Assembly: GCA_034114925.1 (NCBI GenBank)
Contig: JAXEUM010000127.1
Coordinates: forward strand, 1 to 64,000
DNA: 64,000 bases
Origin: Oliverpabstia sp034114925
GTDB taxonomy: Bacteria > Bacillota > Clostridia > Lachnospirales > Lachnospiraceae
Direction of reading: 5' to 3'
In this document: one piece after another, positions 44,704-54,783 of the stretch
Layout of the letters: the number at the start of each line of letters is the position of its first letter
Numbering within the stretch: the stretch's first letter is position 1
Notes under the pieces: model-generated
Database searches by the model: none
What the model was told of the DNA's origin: nothing
What the model saw: the letters and a program-made list of their open reading frames with translations, nothing else
Made by a program: the position numbers and the translations under genes

Positions 44704-45600
44704 ATGTTGGAAAATAAACCTTTAGTAACTGCAGTAATTACAACATATAGGAGAGAACCAGAGATTGTTGTTAGAGCAGCAAAAAGTGTTTTACAGCAAA
44801 CATATGAAAATATAGAGCTTTTTATAGTTAACGATTACCCTGAAGATGAGAAATTGTCTCGACGGCTAAAAAAAGCAATAGAAAATTTAGAAGATTCTAG
44901 AGTTGTATTTGTTTGTCATGAAAAAAATAAGGGTGCATGTGCTGCTAGAAATACTGGAATAAGGAGAGGAACGGGAGAGTATGTTGCACTTTTGGATGAT
45001 GATGATGAATGGATGTCAGATAAGGTAGAAACTATGCTTAGTGCGTTTAAAGAAGATACAGGATTGGTATATTCTTCTTTCTATTTGGGGGAACCTTGCG
45101 CTGGGAAAGTTGTCTCTAGGGGTGATAAAAGTGGGTATATCAAGCGAGAAATGTTGTGTAAAAATCTTATAAGTGGAACTTCTATGCCAATGATTCGAAG
45201 AGAATGTTTTGATGACTGCGGAATGTTTGATGAAAAACTTCTTTCGTCTCAGGATTATGATATGTGGATGAGAATTACATTGAAATATCCAGTTGTATAT
45301 GTTGATCGACCACTTACCATACGTCATTTTTCTAATGATTGTATTACAACAAACACAAGTAAAAGAAAACAAGGATGGGATTATTTTACGATTAAGTATA
45401 TGGAGTATTACAAGGAGGATCCGTATTTGTATAACTATAGACTTAATGCGATAGTTAATGCTTCATTTATGATTGGAGAGTTCAAGTATGGGTTTGAAAA
45501 ATATAAAGTAGCAGTAAAAGTAAGACTATTTAGTATTCAGAATATTCTTTGCCCATTAAAAGGGGTGTTAAAATATATACTGAATAGACGTTATCAATAG
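44704..45600 (+). CDS. Glycosyltransferase, GT2
   Basis: This 298-residue GT-A transferase begins PLVTAVITTYRREPEIVVRA and has the metal-binding acidic motif LLDDDDEWMSDKVE near 98 and the acid/base region SSQDYDMWMRI near 182. These define family 2, inverting. No membrane helix is evident. It lies nine bases after the FrhB-like gene. Confidence 0.9.
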   Translation: MLENKPLVTAVITTYRREPEIVVRAAKSVLQQTYENIELFIVNDYPEDEKLSRRLKKAIENLEDSRVVFVCHEKNKGACAARNTGIRRGTGEYVALLDDDDEWMSDKVETMLSAFKEDTGLVYSSFYLGEPCAGKVVSRGDKSGYIKREMLCKNLISGTSMPMIRRECFDDCGMFDEKLLSSQDYDMWMRITLKYPVVYVDRPLTIRHFSNDCITTNTSKRKQGWDYFTIKYMEYYKEDPYLYNYRLNAIVNASFMIGEFKYGFEKYKVAVKVRLFSIQNILCPLKGVLKYILNRRYQ

Positions 45601-45616
45601 TGAGGGAGGAGATGCG

Positions 45617-46498
45617 ATGAGTGATACTAAAATTGCGTTGGTTGTTTTGCATTATCAAGCAATGGAAGATACAATAAAGTGCGTTGAATCTATAAAGAAT
45701 AAGATAGGAATAGAAGAGTACAAAATTATAATCGTAGATAATGCGTCACCCGATCAGAGCGGTCGTGTACTCCAGAAAAAATATCAAAGTGATAAAAAGA
45801 TTGTTGTTATATTAAGTGAAGAAAATCTCGGATTTGCTAAAGGCAATAATCTGGGCTATATGTGGGCAAAGAAACATTTTTCACCTAACTTTATTGTGTT
45901 ATCTAATAATGATATTGTGCTAATAACTGATAATTTTTACCAAAAGATAGAACGAGAATATTCCTCATTTGAATTTGGAGTTTTGGGACCACTTATTCTT
46001 AATGCAGATGGTAAGTTTGACAGTAATCCGATCACCTTGGCAAGAGTTTCTAAGAAGGAAATCCTTTACCAGATTAATGATGCGCATTTTCATAGAAACT
46101 TGAACAGATATGGATTATTAAATTTGTATAATACTGCATCTGTAATAAAACATGTCCTGAAAAGAAAACCTCGGAAAATGACTAATTCTCTAGAATATCA
46201 TGAAGGTTGTACGCTTCACGGAGCTTTTTTGATTTTTTCACCTTTATTTATTAGGAAGAGAGATGGTTTGAATCCAAATACTTTCATGTATAAAGAAGAG
46301 TATATATTACATGCCGAAATGGAAAAGATGAAAATGAAGATAGTTTATTCACCAGAATTGTGCGTATTTCATAAGGAAGATGCTTCAACAGATTCAGTTG
46401 TAAAAAAAACCAAGGAAAAGTGGGAGTTCATTTATTCAAACATAATTAAATCTTCTCAAGTGCTATTAGATGTTTATAATCAGCTTAATCTAAGTTAA
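45617..46498 (+). CDS. Glycosyltransferase, GT2 (rhamnosyltransferase-like)
   Basis: The 293-residue protein has the N-terminal KIALVVLHYQAMEDTIKCVE, IIIVDNASPDQSG near 37, and FAKGNNLGYMWAKKH near 74 with VLSNNDIVL following, typical of WbbL/RfbF-like GT2 proteins. The sugar added is not visible. GGGAGGAG precedes the ATG. Confidence 0.88.
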   Translation: MSDTKIALVVLHYQAMEDTIKCVESIKNKIGIEEYKIIIVDNASPDQSGRVLQKKYQSDKKIVVILSEENLGFAKGNNLGYMWAKKHFSPNFIVLSNNDIVLITDNFYQKIEREYSSFEFGVLGPLILNADGKFDSNPITLARVSKKEILYQINDAHFHRNLNRYGLLNLYNTASVIKHVLKRKPRKMTNSLEYHEGCTLHGAFLIFSPLFIRKRDGLNPNTFMYKEEYILHAEMEKMKMKIVYSPELCVFHKEDASTDSVVKKTKEKWEFIYSNIIKSSQVLLDVYNQLNLS

Positions 46499-46554
46499 TA
46501 TTATGCATTTTCAAAAATACGGATAAAAAGATAGGACTTTAAGGAGGATCATAA

Positions 46555-47889
46555 GTGCTTGTAATAGGATTTACTTTTGTTTTTGTTTTACTGATTGTCT
46601 ACTGTAATTATTTATATTCAAGACATCCTAAAGCTATTCCATTTTTACTTTTATATATTTTTGAGCTTGCATGGATACTTGCGTCGATTATTTATATAGA
46701 ACATGGTACATATATATCAGAAATTGCTGATTATTCGTATGCAACAGGGGCAACTGTTAGATTTCTTCTTGTGGTTTTGCCATTCTGTATATGTGCTCCG
46801 GTTTTTCTAGATAGAAGAATACGTACTAAAGATGTGTATATGTTACGCATTGGCGAAATGCGTGCGCCGAAAGACGCGTTGCTTTTTGGGGCTTCATTGA
46901 TATGTGTATATGTTTTTGTGAATGTTCTTATTTCGGGAAATGTTTTTACAAATTCTAATATAACGAAAGGAAATTTTTATTCTAACTATTCTAAACTTCC
47001 CCTTGCAGGTGAATTTGGTGCTGCTTATTTAAAACTGTCAGTCTTTATTCTTGGAATATATGCATTTGATTTGAAAAACAGTCAGAGTAAGAGAAGGTTA
47101 GCTATTACTATGTTTTTTATGGCAGTGTTTTCAAAAGTTGCCGTAGGGGAAAAGTTTTATGGAATATATACACTTGTATTTTGCTTTTTTCTATACAAGT
47201 TGATTTTGTTAACTAAAAATATAAAACAAGGTCATCATATGCAGATTAAGCAAATTGTTATTGCTGGTGGTATTTTTTTGATAGCGTTTTTATGTGTTTA
47301 TCAACTGGGCTATATTAAATCTTCTAAATTGGAGTATTTGATGGCGTTTACCAAAAGTGATAATGCATTTGATGCTATGTTATCAAGAACTCTGGCACTA
47401 CAGGGACATACTTGGTGGGGAATTGATCGTGTTCTTGTAGAAACAAAACAGTTTTTTGGTGACTTTGATCAAGCGATTCGTGAATTAAAGGCAGCGCTAC
47501 TAGATGTGTCTGTGTATGATGGAACTATTGGATTAGGAAGAATTATGTATATGGTTGCACCTTATAATATTGCAAATAGTTATCTGTCAGGGCATACCCG
47601 TTTTTATGGGGGATATTGGACAGTATTTGTTTCGTTTTTTGGCTATGCAGGAGCTATGCTTTTTGGAATTCTTGTTGCATATTTGTTTGCAGTAACATAT
47701 AGCACACTATATAAATCGATCAAAAACTCCAGTTATTTCTGTGCTTCAATTTGCTTGTTATATAGTTTGAATTTGTATGAATTTTTTAGAATTGGGAATT
47801 TAAGTTTGCTGTTTACGAAACGTGCAATTATAAGATTTGTACTTATTCTTATAATGAATGCCAGTTTTTCTAAACGAAGAAGATTATAA
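46555..47889 (+). CDS. Oligosaccharide repeat-unit polymerase (Wzy-like)
   Basis: This 444-residue protein has about eleven to twelve membrane segments with a larger loop near 270-340, the plan of Wzy polymerases that join lipid-linked repeats outside the membrane. Sequence similarity in this family is always low, so the call rests on topology and position: it follows the transferases and precedes the flippase. It starts at GTG behind AAGGAGG. Confidence 0.78.
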   Translation: MLVIGFTFVFVLLIVYCNYLYSRHPKAIPFLLLYIFELAWILASIIYIEHGTYISEIADYSYATGATVRFLLVVLPFCICAPVFLDRRIRTKDVYMLRIGEMRAPKDALLFGASLICVYVFVNVLISGNVFTNSNITKGNFYSNYSKLPLAGEFGAAYLKLSVFILGIYAFDLKNSQSKRRLAITMFFMAVFSKVAVGEKFYGIYTLVFCFFLYKLILLTKNIKQGHHMQIKQIVIAGGIFLIAFLCVYQLGYIKSSKLEYLMAFTKSDNAFDAMLSRTLALQGHTWWGIDRVLVETKQFFGDFDQAIRELKAALLDVSVYDGTIGLGRIMYMVAPYNIANSYLSGHTRFYGGYWTVFVSFFGYAGAMLFGILVAYLFAVTYSTLYKSIKNSSYFCASICLLYSLNLYEFFRIGNLSLLFTKRAIIRFVLILIMNASFSKRRRL

Positions 47890-47975
47890 GATTATGTGAA
47901 ATGAGCAAAACGGTTACTATGTTTATAAAATCAGAAAATGTAAGTCCATAATGTATAGATAAGGAAATTGAAGAA

Positions 47976-49451
47976 ATGAAAAAATCATTAAAAAAGAATT
48001 TTTTGTTATATTTTGTAAAACAGTTGATGTCTATAATCTTTCCTCTCATTACATTTACATATGCAGCAAGAGTATTAGGCGTAAATGAAATGGGGGCAAT
48101 TAACTATTCTAAATCTATTATTACATATTTTACACTTATTAGTTCATTTGGCATAAGCAATTATGCAATTAGAGAGGGAGCAAGAATACGAGAAAAGAAA
48201 AAAATTATTGATAAATTTGCAACTGAAATGTTCATTATAAATATTTGCAGTACAGCTGTTGCGTCAATTAGTGCATTAATTGTTATAAATATTCCAAAGT
48301 TTGCTGCCTATAAAAACTTTCTTTGTGTTTTTTTCTTAATGGTTCCTTTTACACTTATTGGAGTAGAGTGGGTGTATAGTATTTTTGAAGATTATTTTTA
48401 CATAACAGTCCGTGCAATCTTAGTTCAGATAATTTCTTTGTGCCTGCTCTTCTTACTTGTTAAGAGTAAAAAAGATTCGGTAAAATATGTTCTAATTACA
48501 GTTGTCGCAACAGTTGGCTCTAATCTGTTCAATTTTTTTCATTCAAGAAAATATATTCACTTTTTTGAAAATAAAAATGGCACATATGAAATAAAAAAAC
48601 ATCTTACAGCGATATCCACCGTATTTATGACTACATTGGCTTCGCAAATCTACCTTAATATGGATGTTACTATGGTCGGTTATATGGCTGGAGATTACGC
48701 TTCTGGTATTTATTCGGCCTCAAATAAATTGGTTGTTACAGTCACTACATTGATTTCATCTCTTCGAGTAATTTTGCTTCCCAGATTATCATTCTATTTG
48801 AGCAACAAGAAAACGGAAGCTGAATTCGAAAAACTTAATTTAAAGTCTTCAAGAATACTTTTGTGTGTTTGTGTTCCTCTTATGATAGGAATATTTTTTT
48901 TAAGCGGAGATGCTATTAGCATTTTTTGTGGAGATGAGTATATGCCAGCTAGATTAACATTGAAGATTCTTGTGTTTGGCATGGTATTCTCAGCTTTAAA
49001 TGGTTTTATTGTATATCAAATCTTTATGCCATTGAAAAAAGAACGCATAGCTTTGATGGGAACAATTATTGGGGCAATTGTTAATTTGACTGCGAATAGT
49101 ATATTAATAAAAATATTGAAACAAGATGGCGCCGCTGTAGGAACGGTTTTAGCTGAAATCTCTGTTTTTATATTCTGTGCTCTAATGAGCAGAGAATATA
49201 TAAATTATGTTTCTCTATTTAAGGTTATTATGAGATACTTTGTTGCGGGCATACCAATTGCACTTATTTGTGTTTCTGTAAATTGTTTCATAAGTAACAT
49301 AATTCTTAGAGTTATTGTATCTATTGTATTTAGCGCATGTGCATACTTTATTGTATTAAAAATCATGAAAGATGAAGTCTATAAAACTGTTATAGAACCA
49401 GTTTTTCATTCTATGGGATTTATTGTATGTAGTTGGTTAAATTCAAAATAA
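47976..49451 (+). CDS. wzx: Repeat-unit flippase (Wzx-like)
   Basis: The 491-residue MOP-superfamily protein has about 12-14 membrane helices. The N-terminus SLKKNFLLYFVKQLMSIIFP with LITFTYAARVLGVNEMGAIN is typical of Wzx proteins, as is YLNMDVTMVGYMAGDYASGI near 228. It would turn undecaprenyl-linked repeats to the outer face. It is the last gene of the AT-rich block. Confidence 0.88.
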   Translation: MKKSLKKNFLLYFVKQLMSIIFPLITFTYAARVLGVNEMGAINYSKSIITYFTLISSFGISNYAIREGARIREKKKIIDKFATEMFIINICSTAVASISALIVINIPKFAAYKNFLCVFFLMVPFTLIGVEWVYSIFEDYFYITVRAILVQIISLCLLFLLVKSKKDSVKYVLITVVATVGSNLFNFFHSRKYIHFFENKNGTYEIKKHLTAISTVFMTTLASQIYLNMDVTMVGYMAGDYASGIYSASNKLVVTVTTLISSLRVILLPRLSFYLSNKKTEAEFEKLNLKSSRILLCVCVPLMIGIFFLSGDAISIFCGDEYMPARLTLKILVFGMVFSALNGFIVYQIFMPLKKERIALMGTIIGAIVNLTANSILIKILKQDGAAVGTVLAEISVFIFCALMSREYINYVSLFKVIMRYFVAGIPIALICVSVNCFISNIILRVIVSIVFSACAYFIVLKIMKDEVYKTVIEPVFHSMGFIVCSWLNSK

Positions 49452-49804
49452 GAGGTAGGATAGATTTAACGAAAATATGGCAAAGGTAACAGCAGAATAT
49501 TGATAGATTTGAAACATTATAGGTGGATTTAAATTTCTTAAAGAATAGCTTGAATCATATAGATTAATGTGAAAATCAGTCTCTGTCAATTTTAAATTCC
49601 ATGTGAACAATTTCTTTGAAATGGCGGAAGAATTGAACTGTGAACAACAATGGTAGAAGATTAGATTGGCTATGATGATGTGTACAAAGTGGTTATGTGA
49701 AAAGTAGGATGTGTTACTTCTGGATAGGAATCCACCATTAAAAATTGCAAGAAATTTTACATTGATTTAGAAAAATTTGATTCAAAAGAGGAAGGAACTA
49801 TATT
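49452..49804. other. AT-rich gap before fkp, no gene seen
   Basis: This 353-base stretch is broken by stops in all frames and shows no clear hairpin. It marks the change from the AT-rich cluster to the host-like fkp gene. AGAGGAAGGAA gives fkp a ribosome binding site. Confidence 0.5.
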
Positions 49805-52765
49805 ATGAAAAATTTATTTTCGTTATTTTTGTCTCAGTCTTATCAGGATTGTTGGGATGATTATAACCGGTCGATCAAATCGCACAATTTCCCATGTTGG
49901 GATTATATTGTTTTGACGGCGTCGAATGAACAGCAGGCGGAAGGGTTTCAAAAGCAGATTGCGGAGCGTTCGGATTTTCTTCCGGCAAGAACAAAGTTTG
50001 CAGTGATTCCTGACCGTGACGGAAAACGGGTGGGTTCCGGTGGAGCTACTTTATCGGTAATCAAATATCTTCATGAGCAGGAAGGGGATTTTCAGAATCT
50101 TCGGGTGCTGGTGATCCATTCAGGTGGGGACAGTAAGCGTGTACCTCAGTATTCCGCATTGGGAAAATTATTCAGTCCGGTACCTCACAAGCTGCCAAAT
50201 GGAAAAACCTCCACTTTGTTTGATGAATTTTTGATCTGCATGAGTTCGGTTCCATCCAGAATTCGGGAAGGTATGCTCCTTCTTTCCGGAGATGTTCTTC
50301 TTTTGTTTAATCCTCTTCAGATTGATTACAGTGGAAGAGGGGCGGCTGCCATTTCTTTTAAGGAAAATGTGGAAACCGGAAAGAATCATGGTGTCTTTTT
50401 GAATGGAGAAGATGGCACGGTCAGAAAATTTTTACATAAGCAGACGGTAGAGACTTTGAGAACTTACGGAGCAGTAAATGAAAATGACTGTGTGGACATT
50501 GATACGGGGGCAGTTATTTTTTCCAGCGAGATGTTGAGTTCTCTGTATGGTCTGATTTCTTCGGAAGAGTTGTACGAAAAATATGTCAATGAAAAGGTTC
50601 GCTTATCTTTGTATGGGGATTTTCTGTACCCGTTAGCTGCGGATTCTACGTTGGAGCAGTTTTATAAGGAGAAACCGGAAGGCGAATTTTGTGAGGAATT
50701 GCAGGAGGCGCGTACGAGGGTATGGGAGGCTCTTCGCCCCTATCGTCTGAAATTACTTCGTCTTGCTCCGGCAAAATTTATTCATTTTGGAACAACCAGA
50801 GAGATTTTACAGCTGATGAGCGGCGGCGTGGAAGAATATGAAAATCTGGGTTGGAGCCGTCAGGTAGGCAGCAGTATGAAACAGGAATATTGCGCTGGAT
50901 ATAACAGTGTGTTGAGCAGTTGTGCGACGATAGGGGAGAATTGTTATTTGGAAGTTTCTTTCGTACACAGTAAGGCGAATATAGGAAAAAATGTGGTGCT
51001 TTCTTATATTGATATTCATGATGAGAAGATTCCTGATCATGTGGTACTTCACGGCTTAAAGCAGAGAAATGGAAAATTTGTCGTGCGGATGTATGGTGTG
51101 GAGGACAATCCGAAAGAAAATAAACTTTTTGGCAGAAATCTGGATGAGATTAGTGTGCAGCTGGGGGTAAATCTTTGGGAGAATGAACCTCATACGTTGT
51201 GGGCAGCGGACTTGTATCCGGAGAAGGATACAATCAAAGAGGCGGTCGCAGCTGCATTGGATGTATACGAGCTGACATCGGGAAGAATTTCTTCCGGGGA
51301 TGCGCGGCATGATGAAAAACTGGAAAACTGGAAAAATTCTTCCCGGAAATCTCTGTGTTCCGGATTTCAGGCGGCAGACCCAGATGCGATTATTGCATGG
51401 GATAAGCGGATGCGGGAACTGGTGCAGATGGATGAAATTACGAAGGCAATCCGTTCTCAAATTCCGGCAAGACAGATGAAACATTTGCCGGAGCTTACCG
51501 GAATACAGAAGGAATGGCTGAAAAAGCGTTTACGATCCTCTGATTTCAGTGACAAAATGCGGTTGAATTATTATCTGGGAACAGTTTTGGAGTCGGAAGA
51601 GATGATTCAGGAATGTTTTCGTACGATTCAGTCCACGATTTTGGAATCTACGATTAGAAATTTAAAATACAATCCCAATGCGAAAATTGTATGTGATCGT
51701 CATACGGTAAAACTTCCTCTTCGTGTGAACTGGGGAGGCGGATGGAGCGATACGCCGCCTTATTGTAATGAACATGGCGGTTCGGTTTTGAATGTGGCGA
51801 TTTTGTTAAATAAAGAAAAACCGGTGGAAGTTACACTGGAAAAAATACCGGAATATAAAATTGTATTTGACAGCCGGGATATGGATGTACATGGAGAATT
51901 TGATACCATAGAACCGTTGCAGGCAACCGGAGATCCTTTTGATCCATTTGCGCTGCAGAAAGCCTGTCTGTTGGCTTGTGGGATTATTCCAAGAGAGGGA
52001 TATGAACTGCGAGAAATCCTGGAACGTTTAGGCGGCGGATTTGTCATGCACAGCGAGGTCACCAATGTTCCGAAAGGTTCCGGATTGGGAACTTCTTCGA
52101 TTCTTTCCGCAGCCTGTGTAAAAGCGGTGTTTGAATTTATGGGGGTTTCCTATACAGAAGAAGATCTGTACAGCCATGTGCTTGCTATGGAGCAGATTAT
52201 GTCTACCGGCGGCGGCTGGCAGGATCAGGTGGGTGGCGTTACTCCTGGCTTGAAAATGATTACTTCTGTGCCGGGGGTGGAACAGAATCTCAAGGTGAGT
52301 CATATTGAATTGAGCGAAGAGACGAAAAAAGAGTTGAATGATCGCTTTGCATTGATTTACACCGGGCAGAGAAGGCTGGCGAGAAATCTTCTTCGGGATG
52401 TGATTGGCCGTTATGTGGGGAATGAACCGGATAGTCTATTTGCATTGAATGAGATTCAAAGAGTTGCCGCATTGATGCGTTTTGAATTGGAACGGGGAAA
52501 TGTAGATGAATTTGCAAAATTGCTGGATTATCATTGGGAGTTAAGCCGGAAAGTCGATCAGGGCAGTACAAATACGTTGATTGATCAGATTTTCAGCAGT
52601 ATTGATTCTATGATCGATGGAAGACTGGTCTGCGGAGCAGGCGGTGGTGGATTTTTGCAGGTAATCCTGAAAAAAGGCGTGACAAAAGAGGATGTACAGA
52701 ACAGATTAAAGGCAGTATTTCAGAATAGTCTTGTGGATGTGTGGGATTGCGAGCTGGTGTGGTAG
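49805..52765 (+). CDS. fkp: Bifunctional L-fucokinase / L-fucose-1-P guanylyltransferase
   Basis: This 986-residue protein makes GDP-L-fucose from free fucose, ATP and GTP, as Fkp does in Bacteroides. The N-terminal half holds the nucleotidyltransferase with VIHSGGDSKRVPQYSALGKL near 101. The C-terminal GHMP kinase has PLRVNWGGGWSDTPPYCNEH near 635, the ATP loop PKGSGLGTSSILSAA near 756 and CGAGGGGFLQVI near 942. Length and domain order match Fkp, slightly longer than the roughly 950 of Bacteroides. It ends the polysaccharide locus, suggesting fucosylated glycans. A heptose kinase relative is excluded by the fused transferase. Confidence 0.9.
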   Translation: MKNLFSLFLSQSYQDCWDDYNRSIKSHNFPCWDYIVLTASNEQQAEGFQKQIAERSDFLPARTKFAVIPDRDGKRVGSGGATLSVIKYLHEQEGDFQNLRVLVIHSGGDSKRVPQYSALGKLFSPVPHKLPNGKTSTLFDEFLICMSSVPSRIREGMLLLSGDVLLLFNPLQIDYSGRGAAAISFKENVETGKNHGVFLNGEDGTVRKFLHKQTVETLRTYGAVNENDCVDIDTGAVIFSSEMLSSLYGLISSEELYEKYVNEKVRLSLYGDFLYPLAADSTLEQFYKEKPEGEFCEELQEARTRVWEALRPYRLKLLRLAPAKFIHFGTTREILQLMSGGVEEYENLGWSRQVGSSMKQEYCAGYNSVLSSCATIGENCYLEVSFVHSKANIGKNVVLSYIDIHDEKIPDHVVLHGLKQRNGKFVVRMYGVEDNPKENKLFGRNLDEISVQLGVNLWENEPHTLWAADLYPEKDTIKEAVAAALDVYELTSGRISSGDARHDEKLENWKNSSRKSLCSGFQAADPDAIIAWDKRMRELVQMDEITKAIRSQIPARQMKHLPELTGIQKEWLKKRLRSSDFSDKMRLNYYLGTVLESEEMIQECFRTIQSTILESTIRNLKYNPNAKIVCDRHTVKLPLRVNWGGGWSDTPPYCNEHGGSVLNVAILLNKEKPVEVTLEKIPEYKIVFDSRDMDVHGEFDTIEPLQATGDPFDPFALQKACLLACGIIPREGYELREILERLGGGFVMHSEVTNVPKGSGLGTSSILSAACVKAVFEFMGVSYTEEDLYSHVLAMEQIMSTGGGWQDQVGGVTPGLKMITSVPGVEQNLKVSHIELSEETKKELNDRFALIYTGQRRLARNLLRDVIGRYVGNEPDSLFALNEIQRVAALMRFELERGNVDEFAKLLDYHWELSRKVDQGSTNTLIDQIFSSIDSMIDGRLVCGAGGGGFLQVILKKGVTKEDVQNRLKAVFQNSLVDVWDCELVW

Positions 52766-52811
52766 ATACATTGTGGAGTCGGAGGAAATTTTCCTTTTAT
52801 CATCCATATCT

Positions 52812-52859
52812 ATTCGCAAAACAACGAAAAAATCATGGATTTTTGGTTGGTTTGCGAAT
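52812..52859. repeat. Long imperfect hairpin after fkp
   Basis: ATTCGCAAA (52812-52820) and TTTGCGAAT (52851-52859) close a stem continued by AAAAAATC and GATTTTT around ATG. There is no T-run, so it may be a weak terminator or a palindromic element. Confidence 0.5.
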
Positions 52860-52989
52860 GTGTTACTTATAATTTGAGAATTTCACGAGAGATTCCTATG
52901 GGAAAATTGATTTTACTACTGCTTATTTTTCCATGCTGCTGTTCTGATTACATTTTATTATAATTTTTCTGTAGTTCTTTGAATGAAAG

Positions 52990-53650
52990 GCCTAATCCCC
53001 CAGCTATGCTGGGGAGAATGGAGTAAGCGGAAGCGGTAAGGCTATCAAAAGAAAACCTCCTATGTTATAGTGAGAATGGTGTCGCAAGCCAAACTCAAAA
53101 AACATAGGAGGTGGTCCAAATGGACAATAGAAGCATATCACATACTCGCTGGAAATGCCAGTATCATATCGTATTCATTCCAAAATACAGAAAGAAAGTA
53201 TAATATGGAAAAGTAAGAGAAGATGTGAGAGAAATCATAAGTGTATTATGCAAATATCGGGATGTAGAAATAATAGCAGGAGCAGTGTGTAGAGATCATG
53301 TACATTTAAGCGTAGCAATCCCGCCTAAATACAGTATTTCAAATTTTATGGGATACTTAAAAGGGAAGAGTACATTAATGCTATATGACAGGCATCCAGA
53401 GTTACAGAGCAAACGGGATAAAGCATTTTGGGCAAGAGGATATTACGTGGAAACAATTGGTAATATAACCGATAAAGCAGTACAGAAGTATATAAAAGAG
53501 CAAGCAGAGGAATCGAGAAAAGCAGATTCAAGAAGTATCGCATTGTAAGCGAACCAGTAAGAATGCTTGCGACACCGCCCTTCGGGGTGAGCAGTAACAT
53601 AGCCCTTTGGAGGGCTAATAACAAACCACCAGTTGAACTGGTGGTTGCTG
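52990..53650 (+). mobile_element. IS200/IS605-type element (tnpA only), decayed
   Basis: The element has no terminal inverted repeats but has subterminal hairpins, as expected for HUH elements: CCCCAGC-TAT-GCTGGGG (52998-53014) on the left and AACCACCAGTT/AACTGGTGGTT (53624-53646) on the right. There is also AGCCC/GGGCT at 53601-53616. Its single gene is a Y1 transposase with a nonsense codon. A 12-bp inverted repeat (53055-53066 with 53101-53112) buries the tnpA ribosome binding site. The exact ends are approximate. Confidence 0.8.
53120..53548 (+). pseudogene. tnpA: IS200-type TnpA transposase with premature stop
   Basis: From ATG 53120 the frame reads MDNRSISHTRWKCQYHIVFI and reaches a TAA at 53201-53203 (codon 28) within KYRKKV-stop-YGKVRED. 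The rest to 53548 is intact, including the HUH motif CRDHVHLSV and the catalytic-tyrosine region FWARGYYVETIG. Total length (142 codons) is normal. A TTA-to-TAA change would restore leucine. A GTG restart at 53225 would drop the first strands of the fold, so the copy is probably dead unless read through or helped by another copy. Confidence 0.85.
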
Positions 53651-53706
53651 ACTTAGAAATATGTTATATTCTTTCTATAAGATTCCTCTGCAGAACAGGA
53701 GGAAAC

Positions 53707-54413
53707 ATGAAGAAACGAAAAACATTACAGGACCTGACGATCAAGGATAACTTTCTTTTTGGTGCAGCCATGCGAGTGGAGGAAAACTGTAAAGGTTTTC
53801 TGGAGATGGTATTGGGATTTCCAATCGCCCGTGTGGTGGTGAGTAAGGAGAAGAGTATGAGACAATCCCAGATACCTTTGTGATCTTCGTATGTGATTTT
53901 GATCCCTTTGGACAGGGACTTTACTGCTATACATTCCGAAATGAATGTCAGGAAGACAGGAAAGTGAAATTAGAGGATGGAAGCTGTACCATCTTTCTGA
54001 ACACCCGGGGAAGAAATGAAACGGAAGTGTCGGAGGGACTTGTCAGGTTCCTGAAGTTTGTAACGGCTGATTCGGAAGAAAGCGAAGGGGATTTCCAGGA
54101 TGAACTGGTCCGGCAGTTCCAGGAAACAATCCGCAGGATCAAGACAGACCGCCAGATGGGAGAGCGCTATATGATTTTCGAAGAAATGTTGAAAGAGGAA
54201 AAGCAGGAAGGAAGGCAAGAAGGCAGACTGGAAGCAAAAAAAGAAGATATTTTTGAACTCCTGGAAAAACTGGGAGAGATTCCTGAGAAATTGAAAAATA
54301 GAATTGAGAAACTGGAGAATCTTGCAAAGCTGAAGATTCTACACAAGATGGTTACCAGGGCTGATTCCATATCTGCATTTGAAGAAGAAACAGAAAATCA
54401 TTTCAATTCATAA
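53707..54413 (+). pseudogene. Rpn/PD-(D/E)XK nuclease-transposase family, internally deleted
   Basis: The start (MKKRKTLQDLTIKDNFLFGA to VVVSKEKS, 53707 to about 53855) and the end (TFVIFVCDFDPFGQGLYCYT onward) both match the Rpn family of putative recombination-promoting nucleases. They are in different frames, and the central segment that normally holds the catalytic DVYA and VEMQ motifs is missing. The first frame stops at 53883. The second runs to 54413 and ends with a charged coiled-coil tail (EEKQEGRQEGRLEAKKED). The deletion removes nuclease function. It lies 57 bases right of the IS200 element. Confidence 0.85.
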
Positions 54414-54783
54414 AAATAAAATTTGGTAATAGACTATTGTCGAACATATCTGCCCCATGTCTATACGGCATGGGGATCATTAAAACTTGTTTAAAACGTG
54501 TCTTACTGATTCAGTAATCAAATCAAGCATAAAATAATTTAAGACAGAGGAATTCTATATTAGACTGTAAACAGGGCGTGTAATTATTTAATATATGAAT
54601 AAAATCTATGAAGGATTCACGGTAAATAGTGCATAGGATTATCTTGACAAGATGTAGAATGCAACATATGATAATTATCAACCCAAACCGGAATCACACA
54701 GGTCAATATGTATTTCAATGCAGAGAGAAAATAAAATATAAATGAGATGTATAACAATACAAAGAAAACGGGAGGGCGAAAGT
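54414..54783. other. Gap with hairpin and promoter, no gene
   Basis: CCCCATG (54453-54459) and CATGGGG (54469-54475) form a 7-bp stem without a T-run, which could still end transcription. The rest is AT-rich. A strong promoter for the VOC gene lies at 54644-54672. Confidence 0.55.
54644..54672 (+). promoter_or_regulatory. Promoter of the VOC-family gene
   Basis: Consensus TTGACA (54644-54649), 17-base spacer, TATGAT (54667-54672). Confidence 0.78.
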
